From assembly GCA_028288315.1 (NCBI GenBank), contig JAQBNY010000007.1, positions 1 through 9,645 of the forward strand: a DNA stretch of 9,645 nucleotides. The letters are read 5' to 3'. The position numbers and the translations under genes were made by a program. The DNA comes from Mucilaginibacter sp. (GTDB lineage Bacteria; Bacteroidota; Bacteroidia; Sphingobacteriales; Sphingobacteriaceae). The notes below the pieces were generated by a model. That model saw only the letters and a program-made list of their open reading frames with translations. It ran no database searches and was not told the origin of the DNA. This document shows positions 1 through 4,965 of this stretch, in pieces (within the stretch, counting starts at the first letter, position 1; each line of letters opens with the position of its first letter).

Positions 1-107
1 GTCTTCTCGCTTATCTCGTAGCTATCGCTAAGTGCCTTTGATACTGTTGATGCCGAAAGATTTAACGCTCTCCCGATGTCGCTAATGGTAATAGCATTAA
101 AATTCAT
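1..107 (-). CDS. LacI-family transcriptional regulator, N-terminal fragment (cut by window edge)
   Basis: Only the first 35 codons are in the window; the gene runs off the left edge. The reading begins MNFNAITISDIGRALNLSAS and continues T-V-S-K-A-L-S-D-S-Y-E-I-S-E-K. This is the LacI-type DNA-binding helix-turn-helix: helix 1 TISDIGRALN, recognition helix STVSKALSD, then the Y-E-I-S turn usual in Bacteroidota members. ATG at 107 is the only sensible start, because an in-frame TGA lies a short way upstream with no other start codon between. In the family, a sugar-binding domain follows and the protein represses or activates carbohydrate genes. It lies downstream of, and on the same strand as, the kduI-SDR operon, but 541 bases of repeat-rich DNA separate them, so it probably has its own promoter. 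A local role in uronate control is inference. The effector cannot be told because the sensor domain is outside the window. Confidence 0.88.
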   Translation of the reverse strand, partial: MNFNAITISDIGRALNLSASTVSKALSDSYEISEK

Positions 108-214
108 ATACGCCCACTTATCTTTAATTATTCTGTATCAGCTATTTTAAAGAATAAAATTACATAATTTTTGGCTGTATTGCCGAGAAGGTTTAAAGAT
201 AACTGTGCTGTCGC

Positions 215-313
215 TAGGCTCCTGCCGAGTGACTGCTATTACAAGGTCTCCGGCCGCTTCATGATACACTGTAGCGGGACGCCACATAAGAACGATCATT
301 CGGCGGGAGCCTA
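215..313. repeat. Long imperfect inverted repeat (17-bp arms, 65-base loop)
   Basis: The left arm TAGGCTCCTGCCGAGTG (215-231) matches the reverse complement of 297-313, TAGGCTCCCGCCGAATG, at 15 of 17 positions. The two differences (T/C and G/A) leave G-T or A-C type pairs. Inside the loop a second stem is possible, CCGCT (254-258) with AGCGG (273-277), and it may be extended across bulges towards GG(245-246)/CC(282-283). The whole would fold as a nested hairpin about 99 nt long, as DNA cruciform or as RNA. No protein or RNA family is recognised. Confidence 0.7.
224..235 (+). repeat. Direct repeat GCCGAGYGACTG, copy 1
   Basis: GCCGAGTGACTG at 224-235 recurs as GCCGAGCGACTG at 625-636 with one mismatch. 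Both are followed by related A/T-rich bases and then AAGG. The copies bracket most of the palindrome-rich region and may be remnants of one dispersed repeat family. Confidence 0.5.
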
Positions 314-318
314 CAGGT

Positions 319-330
319 GTTCGGAAGATT
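319..330 (+). repeat. 12-bp perfect inverted repeat, left arm
   Basis: GTTCGGAAGATT at 319-330 is the exact reverse complement of AATCTTCCGAAC at 599-610. The arms enclose 268 bases holding the GCTCCTACGGAGC-type and CTCTTAAGAG-type palindromes. The spacing resembles the ends of a very small non-autonomous element, but no target-site duplication was identified. Confidence 0.6.
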
Positions 331-345
331 GATATTGATAACAAA

Positions 346-370
346 ATTCCCCTCTTGAGAGTAATAGCCC
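346..370 (+). repeat. Degenerate CCCCTCTTGAGAG-type dispersed repeat
   Basis: The segment reads ATTCCCCTCTTGAGAG and then TAATAGCCC. Its core CTCTTGAGAG is a 10-bp palindrome. Its reverse complement resembles the perfect 32-bp palindrome at 549-580: both contain GCTATT, a CTCT/AGAG core and GGAAT. From general knowledge, CCCCTCTTGAGAGGGG-like repeats are scattered through Sphingobacteriaceae genomes. Here one arm is decayed. Confidence 0.5.
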
Positions 371-383
371 ATGAATAGACATT

Positions 384-405
384 AACAGGAAGCTCCTACG
401 GAGCT
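384..405 (+). repeat. Palindromic dispersed repeat AGCTCC-TAC-GGAGCT, copy 1
   Basis: AACAGG (384-389) is followed two bases later by the hairpin AGCTCC-TAC-GGAGCT (391-405), with 6-bp arms and a 3-base loop. Copy 2 at 433-454 has the same layout, AACAGG-N2-GCTCCTACGGAGC. Repeated spacing outside the palindrome shows a shared element and not just chance symmetry. Confidence 0.7.
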
Positions 406-432
406 GGGCATTTTCTTTAGCTCAAATCTATA

Positions 433-454
433 AACAGGTAGCTCCTACGGAGCC
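433..454 (+). repeat. Palindromic dispersed repeat GCTCC-TAC-GGAGC, copy 2
   Basis: AACAGG (433-438) then TA and GCTCC-TAC-GGAGC (441-453), starting 49 bases after copy 1 and in the same orientation. Arms are 5 bp because the outer base pair is lost (A440/C454). Confidence 0.7.
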
Positions 455-509
455 ATTTGGTCATTAAAGTCCCAGCGCGACACCCTATAGAAAATAAACA
501 GAAAAAATT

Positions 510-528
510 AGCTCCATAGGTGCTTCCT
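510..528 (-). repeat. Palindromic dispersed repeat, copy 3 (inverted, diverged)
   Basis: Read on the minus strand this is AGGAAGCACCTATGGAGCT, matching 387-405 (AGGAAGCTCCTACGGAGCT) at 17 of 19 positions. It is therefore a third copy in the opposite orientation, with one arm pair broken. Confidence 0.6.
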
Positions 529-548
529 TACTGGCTCTGTCTTTTCAT

Positions 549-580
549 GTGCTATTCCACTCTTAAGAGTGGAATAGCAC
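549..580. repeat. Perfect 32-bp palindrome
   Basis: The left arm GTGCTATTCCACTCTT (549-564) and the right arm AAGAGTGGAATAGCAC (565-580) are exact reverse complements with no spacer. No T-tract follows on either strand, so it is not a canonical intrinsic terminator. It lies about 70 bases past the SDR stop as read on the minus strand, so it could still fold at the end of that transcript and act as an RNA-stabilising or attenuating hairpin. It appears related to the weaker repeat at 346-370. Confidence 0.85.
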
Positions 581-598
581 AACCCGCCGCTTCTTTTT

Positions 599-610
599 AA
601 TCTTCCGAAC
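599..610 (-). repeat. 12-bp perfect inverted repeat, right arm
   Basis: AATCTTCCGAAC is the exact reverse complement of the arm at 319-330. It abuts the small hairpin at 610-632. Confidence 0.6.
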
Positions 611-632
611 GCTCGTGGGCTGCAGCCGAGCG
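610..632 (-). terminator. Small hairpin just past the SDR stop (weak terminator candidate)
   Basis: CGCTCG (610-615) pairs with CGAGCG (627-632). The palindrome GGCTGCAGCC (618-627) lies between them and offers an alternative fold. It starts about 17 bases after the SDR stop on the minus strand. No clean U-tract follows, so it could be a weak terminator or only another repeat. Confidence 0.3.
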
Positions 633-636
633 ACTG
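625..636 (+). repeat. Direct repeat GCCGAGYGACTG, copy 2
   Basis: This is the second copy of the 12-base repeat at 224-235, with 11 of 12 bases identical. It overlaps the right arm of the small hairpin at 610-632, just after the SDR stop codon as read on the minus strand. Confidence 0.5.
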
Positions 637-648
637 TAATGTAAGGGA

Positions 649-1464
649 CTATACTCCGCCAAAAATTGAGAACCCGCCATCAACGCAAATCATGGAGCCG
701 GTTACAAATGCGGATGCATCACTTAACAGCCATACCAATGCGCCAATCAGTTCATCGGGGTTGCCAAAACGTTTAAACGGGGTTTGTTTTATAACCAGTT
801 CGCCACGTGGGGTGTATCCGCCATCGGGTTTAGTAAGCAGGTTGCGGTTTTGTTCGGTAAGGAAAAATCCTGGTGCAAGGGCATTCATCCTAATGGCATC
901 GCCATAACGGTTAGCCATTTCAACCGCAAACCATTGGTTGTAACAATCAACAGCGGCTTTACCCATGTTGTAACCCAATACTTTAGTAATGGCTCGTTTG
1001 GAATTCATGGATGATATATTAACGATGCTGCCCTTGCCTGTTTTGGCGATGGCTGCACCAAATACCTGCGTTGGAATCAATGTACCCCAGGTGTTTAGGT
1101 CCATAATCTGTTTCATGCCCTCAAGGTTCATGTTAAACACATCTTCATCTGGCTGTAAAACGCCTTGCGGGCCGTTACCGCCTGCCGCATTTACCAATCC
1201 ATCAATACGGCCAAAAGCAGCTAATATCTTTTCGCGAGCCGCGGTTAGTTGTTCCACGTTCATGGCATCAGCTATTAATGCAATAGCTTTACCACCGTTT
1301 TTATTAATGGCATCGGCACGCTCTTCAGCAACTTGTTGGTTACGGCCTAATATGCCTACCGCGCCACCTGCAGCAACAATGCCATTAATGAACGAATTAC
1401 CTAAAATGCCGGTGCCGCCGGTAACTACAATTACTTTTCCGGCTAATGAAAACTGGTTTTCCAC
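649..1464 (-). CDS. SDR-family oxidoreductase, D-fructuronate reductase (UxuB/YjmF)-like
   Basis: This 271-residue cytoplasmic enzyme is a classical short-chain dehydrogenase/reductase. Visible motifs are the nucleotide-binding loop TGGTGILG (15-22), NAAGG (92-96), Asn124 and Ser152, and the catalytic Y165-x-x-x-K169 in YNMGK. The middle and C-terminal parts (DLNTWGTLIPTQVF, APGFFLTEQN, TPFKRFGNPDELIG, VDGGF) resemble the Bacillus-type SDR fructuronate reductase (D-mannonate oxidoreductase) more than KduD, as I recall those families. The expected reaction is NAD(P)H-linked interconversion of D-fructuronate and D-mannonate. It could instead reduce the 2,5-diketo product of KduI. The start is GTG at 1464: an in-frame TAA four codons upstream excludes anything longer, and the N-terminus fits the family. 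It follows kduI by 21 bases, so the two are probably one operon. Confidence 0.85.
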   Translation of the reverse strand: MENQFSLAGKVIVVTGGTGILGNSFINGIVAAGGAVGILGRNQQVAEERADAINKNGGKAIALIADAMNVEQLTAAREKILAAFGRIDGLVNAAGGNGPQGVLQPDEDVFNMNLEGMKQIMDLNTWGTLIPTQVFGAAIAKTGKGSIVNISSMNSKRAITKVLGYNMGKAAVDCYNQWFAVEMANRYGDAIRMNALAPGFFLTEQNRNLLTKPDGGYTPRGELVIKQTPFKRFGNPDELIGALVWLLSDASAFVTGSMICVDGGFSIFGGV

Positions 1465-1485
1465 TTTATGTCTTTATTTTAATTT

Positions 1486-2316
1486 CTATCTAATATCTTT
1501 TATCGCGACTACATCCATATCGGAATAGTCGAGGTTTTCGCCCGCCATGCCCCATATAAAGCTATAATTTGATGTTCCGCTCCCCGAGTGAATACTCCAC
1601 GGCGGTGATACTACTGCTTCGTAATTATCAACTAATATATGTCTTGTGGCATCAGGTTCGCCCATGTAATGGAATATCTTTTGCCCGGCCTCCAGATCGA
1701 AGTAAAAATAAGCTTCCATGCGCCTGTCATGCACATGCGACGGCATGGTGTTCCATACGCTACCAGGTGCCAGTATAGTTAAGCCAACTACCAGCTGGCA
1801 GCTTTGTATCCCATCAGCATGAATATATTTGTTTATTACTCGCTCATTGGCATTTAAACTATCACCGGCTTTAACTTTAACGGCTTCGTTATTAGTCATT
1901 AACCGGGTTGGGTATTGGGTATGTGCCGGGCACGATAACAGGTAAAAAACCGCCGCCTGTGTGCTATTCTTACTGCTAAAGCTAACATTTTCAACCCCTT
2001 TGCCCAGGTACAGGCAATCCATTTTATTAAGCTGATACGTTTTACCATCGGCAATAACTTCGCCGTCGCCGGCTACGTTAATAATACCTATTTCACGCCG
2101 TTGTAAAAAGAAATCGGCACGCAGGTTACTGTAATTCTCAAGGTTAATAGTTTTGCTTACCGGCTGTACTGCGCCTACTATCATACGATCATAATGGGTG
2201 TAAACGCAGTTAAGTTCATCGGGCTTAACTAAGCCACTTAACAGAAAACGCTCCCTTATCAGGTCAGTTTGGTAAGTTTTAAAATCGTCGGGATGTACAC
2301 TATGTAAAATTTTCAA
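1486..2316 (-). CDS. kduI: 5-dehydro-4-deoxy-D-glucuronate isomerase (KduI)
   Basis: KduI isomerises 5-keto-4-deoxyuronate, the product of unsaturated uronate release from pectin or glycosaminoglycan lyases, to 3-deoxy-D-glycero-2,5-hexodiulosonate in the cytoplasm. The protein has 276 residues against 278 in E. coli. The cupin zinc ligands are all present: H194-x-H196-x4-E201 and H243 in PPWSIHSG, each two residues before the E. coli equivalents (196, 198, 203, 245). The N-terminal region VYTHYDRMIVGA and the segment LRADFFLQRREIGIINV are also typical. The start is TTG at 2316: no in-frame ATG, GTG or TTG was found just upstream, and the first in-frame ATG downstream (residue 45) would remove conserved sequence. 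It is the first gene of a two-gene operon with the SDR, divergent from the DUF386 gene. Confidence 0.95.
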   Translation of the reverse strand: MKILHSVHPDDFKTYQTDLIRERFLLSGLVKPDELNCVYTHYDRMIVGAVQPVSKTINLENYSNLRADFFLQRREIGIINVAGDGEVIADGKTYQLNKMDCLYLGKGVENVSFSSKNSTQAAVFYLLSCPAHTQYPTRLMTNNEAVKVKAGDSLNANERVINKYIHADGIQSCQLVVGLTILAPGSVWNTMPSHVHDRRMEAYFYFDLEAGQKIFHYMGEPDATRHILVDNYEAVVSPPWSIHSGSGTSNYSFIWGMAGENLDYSDMDVVAIKDIR

Positions 2317-2401
2317 GGTGTTTTGCTTTATAATTTGATTAACGGGGCAAGAAACAATTTTACAATTATCGTATATAATTACAGACCCGACAATACATAT
2401 T

Positions 2402-2420
2402 TCTACGAAAACGTTGTAGA
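2402..2420. promoter_or_regulatory. LacI-type operator candidate 1, upstream of kduI
   Basis: TCTAC (2402-2406) and GTAGA (2416-2420) form an inverted repeat around GAAAACGTT, which holds AACGTT at 2410-2415 with a central CG. LacI-family operators are typically palindromes with a central CG. The same AAAACGTT core recurs 71 bases away at 2479-2486. The site lies about 90 bases ahead of the kduI start. That the LacI-type protein at the left edge binds it is inference. Confidence 0.4.
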
Positions 2421-2476
2421 TGGTAATTAGTAAATAAAAGTTAAGCCCGGCTTTATTATAAAAAAGAAATATTTAA

Positions 2477-2490
2477 CTAAAACGTTTTCG
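2477..2490. promoter_or_regulatory. LacI-type operator candidate 2, divergent intergenic region
   Basis: The perfect palindrome AAAACGTTTT (2479-2488) has a central CG and shares AAAACGTT with the site at 2408-2415. It lies nearly midway between the two divergent start codons (2316 and 2606), so a bound regulator could affect both genes, possibly through looping with site 1. Confidence 0.45.
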
Positions 2491-2560
2491 CAAAATATTA
2501 ATAATTACAAATGAGTTATGTTAGCTATAACTTGTATTATTGATGTATTAACATTATATG

Positions 2561-2586
2561 CTATACCGGTACAATAACCTGTATAG
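2561..2586. repeat. Short inverted repeat upstream of the DUF386 gene
   Basis: CTATAC (2561-2566) and GTATAG (2581-2586) are exact 6-bp inverted arms with a 14-base spacer, ending 19 bases before the start codon at 2606. It may be an operator or a 5'-leader hairpin, or chance in AT-rich DNA. Confidence 0.3.
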
Positions 2587-2605
2587 TTAATAGCTTTTAA
2601 TCCCT

Positions 2606-3211
2606 ATGAAAAATTTAAAATTTGTTATTTTAATTATCATCACTGCATTTATAAGCAGCAGTGCTGTGGCACAAACAACAACCGAATGGACCAATAAGTT
2701 AGCCCAGCAATGGGTGAAAAAGGGCGAATGGCGTAACGGAGTCAATGCTAACCTGCATGAATCTTCTAACAAGGTTGAGTTTGCTAAACAATACCATGCC
2801 AATAAAGCAATGTGGGATAAAGCGTTTACCTATTTAAGCAATCCTCATCTGGATACTATTGCCCCTGGTAAATATGCAATTGATGGCGACAATGTTTTTG
2901 TAATTGTAACCGATGGCCCTACAAAAGAGATTGACCAAGCAAGCTGGGAAGCCCACCGTAAATACATTGATGTGCAATATGTAATAAAGGGAAAGGAAAT
3001 GATAAGCGTAGTTCCGATTGAGAAAGCCACTCTTACAAAGCCTTATGACGCAGCCAGAGACGCTGCAAATTATACTGGCAAAGGCGAAGATTACATAGCA
3101 TCTCCCGGCACATTTCTTTTATTGTTTCCTGCGGAAGTACACCGCCCAAGCGTTAAGGTTGACGGTTATGATGTAGTAAAGAAAATGGTTGTTAAAATAA
3201 AAGTAAACTAA
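2606..3211 (+). CDS. Exported YhcH/YjgK/YiaL (DUF386, EbgC-like) family protein
   Basis: The 201-residue product starts with a signal peptide: K2/K5, a hydrophobic core at about 6-18, and a probable cleavage site AVA|Q at 22/23. The first mature residue is Gln, not Cys, so it is not a lipoprotein. A linker of roughly 50 residues precedes the DUF386 domain (about 65-200). Domain motifs include E115-x-H117, the DVQY segment (D122, Q124), FPAEVHRP with H179, and the C-terminal KKMVVKI. The family is a cupin-like metal-binding fold. Members include the beta subunit of evolved beta-galactosidase and proteins in sialic acid and other sugar catabolic loci; a sugar anomerase or isomerase role is often suggested but not settled. 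Divergence from kduI suggests a role in handling uronate-containing sugars, here in the periplasm. Substrate unknown. Confidence 0.88.
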   Translation: MKNLKFVILIIITAFISSSAVAQTTTEWTNKLAQQWVKKGEWRNGVNANLHESSNKVEFAKQYHANKAMWDKAFTYLSNPHLDTIAPGKYAIDGDNVFVIVTDGPTKEIDQASWEAHRKYIDVQYVIKGKEMISVVPIEKATLTKPYDAARDAANYTGKGEDYIASPGTFLLLFPAEVHRPSVKVDGYDVVKKMVVKIKVN

Positions 3212-3229
3212 TTGCAGGTCTGTTAAGAC

Positions 3230-3266
3230 AAAAAAGCCGCTTTCTTAATTGAAAGCGGCTTTTAAT
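3230..3266. terminator. Strong bidirectional intrinsic terminator
   Basis: A perfect 13-bp stem pairs AAAAGCCGCTTTC (3232-3244) with GAAAGCGGCTTTT (3251-3263) around the loop TTAATT. A T-rich tail follows on the plus strand and an A-run precedes it, giving a T-run on the minus strand. It lies between the convergent DUF386 gene (ends 3211) and the bestrophin gene (ends 3291), and should end both transcripts. Confidence 0.92.
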
Positions 3267-3290
3267 TTTAAAAAACTGTCCCGTTATTCT

Positions 3291-4220
3291 TTACAGGATA
3301 TAAAACACCTTTGATTTATTGTATGATGCACCCACCGGCACTTCTTCCTGTTTAAAGTTTTCTTTTAGCAGTTGCTTAATATCGCGTTCAATGGTTCGTG
3401 ATATGGTAGTAGTTGGCGTATCGGTAGGTTTGTTCTCAAACGGATCTTGCAGATGAATGGCCATGTTCTCTATCAGGAAAAATGATGAAGCGATGGCGAT
3501 AACAAGCGGAACCTCTACCACGCCAAAAAATTCAATTAATCCAAACGGCAACAACAATATAAACAGCAGTACCGAAAAGTGTATATAAACACTATAAGTA
3601 GCCGGGAAAACCGTATTCTTAATACGTTCGCAACCGCCCATCGAGTTAGAAAAGCGTACCAGCGTCTCGTCTATCTGTATCTGCTGAAACTCATTTATCC
3701 ACCCAAGTTTAAAGACATTACGCAGGTCGGCGCCCTGCAGTTCAAGTAAAGCCAACGGAATGTTATCATATTTTTTGATGTGTTGTATATCCTCGGCACT
3801 AATTAGCCTGTCAAGATCATGCAGTGGGTCCTGCTTGCGCAGATGCCTGCTTAAACTGTAACACCAGGCAATTTGCCTTTTGGCCACACGTTCGCAAAAT
3901 GCTTTTTGCTCAGCCTCGCCATATGGGGTATCAACAAAGGTTAATAATTGGCGGGTTAATGTACGTGTATCGTTTACAATAGCGCCCCAAAGAGTACGTG
4001 CCTCCCACCAACGATCATACGCCTGGTTTGATTTAAAGGCCAGCAACAATGATATTATCGTACCCAAAATAGTAGGCACAGCAATAGGGATAGAAATGCG
4101 GGTGATATGAAAGTTGTTGTAAATAATGGCTATGAGTATAGCATACACAGCCACCATTGCCACTTCCTTTTTTATTTTCCCGAAGATGTATTTAACAGGT
4201 ATATTTTCTTTTAGTAACAT
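3291..4220 (-). CDS. Bestrophin-family (UPF0187) anion channel protein
   Basis: The 309-residue inner-membrane protein has the bacterial bestrophin signature: hydrophobic segments at about 19-36 and 44-62, then FKSNQAYDRWWEARTLWGAI (62-81) with NDTRTLTRQ. A middle helical part carries QGADL (162-166) and GGCERIKNTVFPATYSVYIH (195-214). Two further membrane segments lie at about 213-231 and 236-255, followed by ENMAIHLQDPFEN (251-263). Bestrophins are pentameric channels for chloride and other small anions, and some prokaryotic members pass cations; the ion here is not predictable. The start is 21 bases after the stop of the Usp-like gene, so both are likely co-transcribed, and the gene ends at the bidirectional terminator. 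Confidence 0.92.
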   Translation of the reverse strand: MLLKENIPVKYIFGKIKKEVAMVAVYAILIAIIYNNFHITRISIPIAVPTILGTIISLLLAFKSNQAYDRWWEARTLWGAIVNDTRTLTRQLLTFVDTPYGEAEQKAFCERVAKRQIAWCYSLSRHLRKQDPLHDLDRLISAEDIQHIKKYDNIPLALLELQGADLRNVFKLGWINEFQQIQIDETLVRFSNSMGGCERIKNTVFPATYSVYIHFSVLLFILLLPFGLIEFFGVVEVPLVIAIASSFFLIENMAIHLQDPFENKPTDTPTTTISRTIERDIKQLLKENFKQEEVPVGASYNKSKVFYIL

Positions 4221-4241
4221 AGGATAGATTGTTAGATATTT

Positions 4242-4733
4242 TTAAACCTCGGTTAATAGTTCTTCATTATAAACAGGTGTAAGTTGAGGCTGCCTTACCT
4301 TTGCATAGGTTTTTGTATTAACACTAATTATAGGCAGTCCGCATTTTTTAACCAGTACAGATGCATCAATGCTTGATTTATGGATCGGCCCATAGGTACT
4401 ACCTTCGGTATGCACTACCCCATCTACTTCGTTATCTTCTATAAAATTCTTAAACATGCTTAGTGTGCTGCCATATAAAAACTCTATCATTACATTTTTT
4501 ATGCGCGGATATTGTAAGCGTAACAGGTTGCAGCGTTCGTAAAATTCGTCGTTTACTTTTTCGTATTCGCGGCTGCGTTTACTCAGCATCAACAGGTCTG
4601 TTATTGAATCTGAAAGTTTAAATACATGAATGAATATCAGGCTCAACTCCTCGTTTTTAAACTCACTGCAAACGGCGTGTATGCAATCTAATGACTCTGG
4701 TTGATAGTCGGTTGGGATTAGAATAGTTTTCAT
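4242..4733 (-). CDS. Universal stress protein-like protein (degenerate UspA fold)
   Basis: The 163-residue cytoplasmic protein begins MKTILIPTDYQPESLDCIHA, the usual first strand, conserved Asp (D9) and helix of a UspA domain. A further strand is LSLIFIHVF, and the C-terminal strand is GLPIISVNT. The ATP-binding motif G-x2-G-x9-G-[ST] normally seen before that last strand is not evident; the matching part reads HTEGSTYGPIHKSSIDASVL. It is therefore probably a non-ATP-binding, diverged Usp or another HUP-fold protein. A tail of about 20 residues extends past the domain. It is the first gene of a likely operon with the bestrophin gene, and tandem repeats resembling response-regulator sites lie upstream. 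Function unknown; a stress or regulatory role is inferred from the family. Confidence 0.7.
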   Translation of the reverse strand: MKTILIPTDYQPESLDCIHAVCSEFKNEELSLIFIHVFKLSDSITDLLMLSKRSREYEKVNDEFYERCNLLRLQYPRIKNVMIEFLYGSTLSMFKNFIEDNEVDGVVHTEGSTYGPIHKSSIDASVLVKKCGLPIISVNTKTYAKVRQPQLTPVYNEELLTEV

Positions 4734-4804
4734 AAGTGTTTGTTTTAGTTTTAATGCTTAATGTTTACTTACACAAAACAACACCACACTCATTAAAACC
4801 AATT

Positions 4805-4832
4805 AAGACACTTGTTAGAATTTGATTAGAGT
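4805..4832. promoter_or_regulatory. Tandem direct-repeat module 1 (putative OmpR-type binding site)
   Basis: AAGACAC (4805-4811) precedes two 11-base repeats sharing the TTAGA core, CTTGTTAGAAT (4811-4821) and TTGATTAGAGT (4822-4832). The cores are exactly 11 bases apart. Read towards the Usp-like gene (minus strand) this is CTAATCAAATTCTAAC. Tandem half-sites one helical turn apart are the usual target of OmpR-class regulators. The module lies about 80-100 bases upstream of the Usp-like start at 4733. Confidence 0.5.
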
Positions 4833-4904
4833 TTGTATTATTTTAATCGTGCTAACAAACTAATTATCAGCGAGTTTTATTTCTCATGCTAATGAAAATT
4901 AAAA

Positions 4905-4936
4905 AAGACACCAACTTATTAGAAACTTATTAGAAA
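4905..4936. promoter_or_regulatory. Tandem direct-repeat module 2 (putative OmpR-type binding site)
   Basis: AAGACAC (4905-4911) precedes two perfect 11-base tandem repeats CTTATTAGAAA at 4915-4925 and 4926-4936. This module repeats the plan of module 1, exactly 100 bases away for the AAGACAC part and 104 for the TTAGA cores. It lies 30 bases past the histidine kinase stop and about 170-200 bases upstream of the Usp-like start. Confidence 0.55.
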
Positions 4937-4965
4937 GCTAACTGCTAAAATGAAAGAAAGGGAGA

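Larger units (their letters stand above)
108..648. other. Gene-free, palindrome-rich intergenic region
   Basis: These 541 bases separate the LacI-type regulator start (107) from the SDR stop (649). A 65-codon minus-strand open frame at 147-344 has no recognisable domain and overlaps a large inverted repeat, so I do not call it a gene. The stretch holds at least seven inverted-repeat or dispersed-repeat elements, listed separately: 215-313, 319-330/599-610, 346-370, 384-405, 433-454, 510-528, 549-580 and 610-632. It is visibly richer in G+C than the other intergenic gaps of the window. It looks like an accumulation site for small non-coding repeats rather than a decayed gene. Confidence 0.75.

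Noticed and set aside
147..344. 65-codon minus-strand open frame in the repeat-rich gap
   Set aside because: No recognisable domain, and it spans the large inverted repeat at 215-313, whose symmetry explains the sequence better than coding.
692..1528. Plus-strand open frames opposite the SDR gene
   Set aside because: They are antisense to a well-conserved enzyme with intact motifs and have no recognisable domains.
2355..2362. Imperfect -7 element (minus-strand TAAAATTG) ahead of kduI
   Set aside because: One mismatch to TAnnTTTG in AT-rich DNA and no -33 element at the right distance, so it is not distinguishable from chance.
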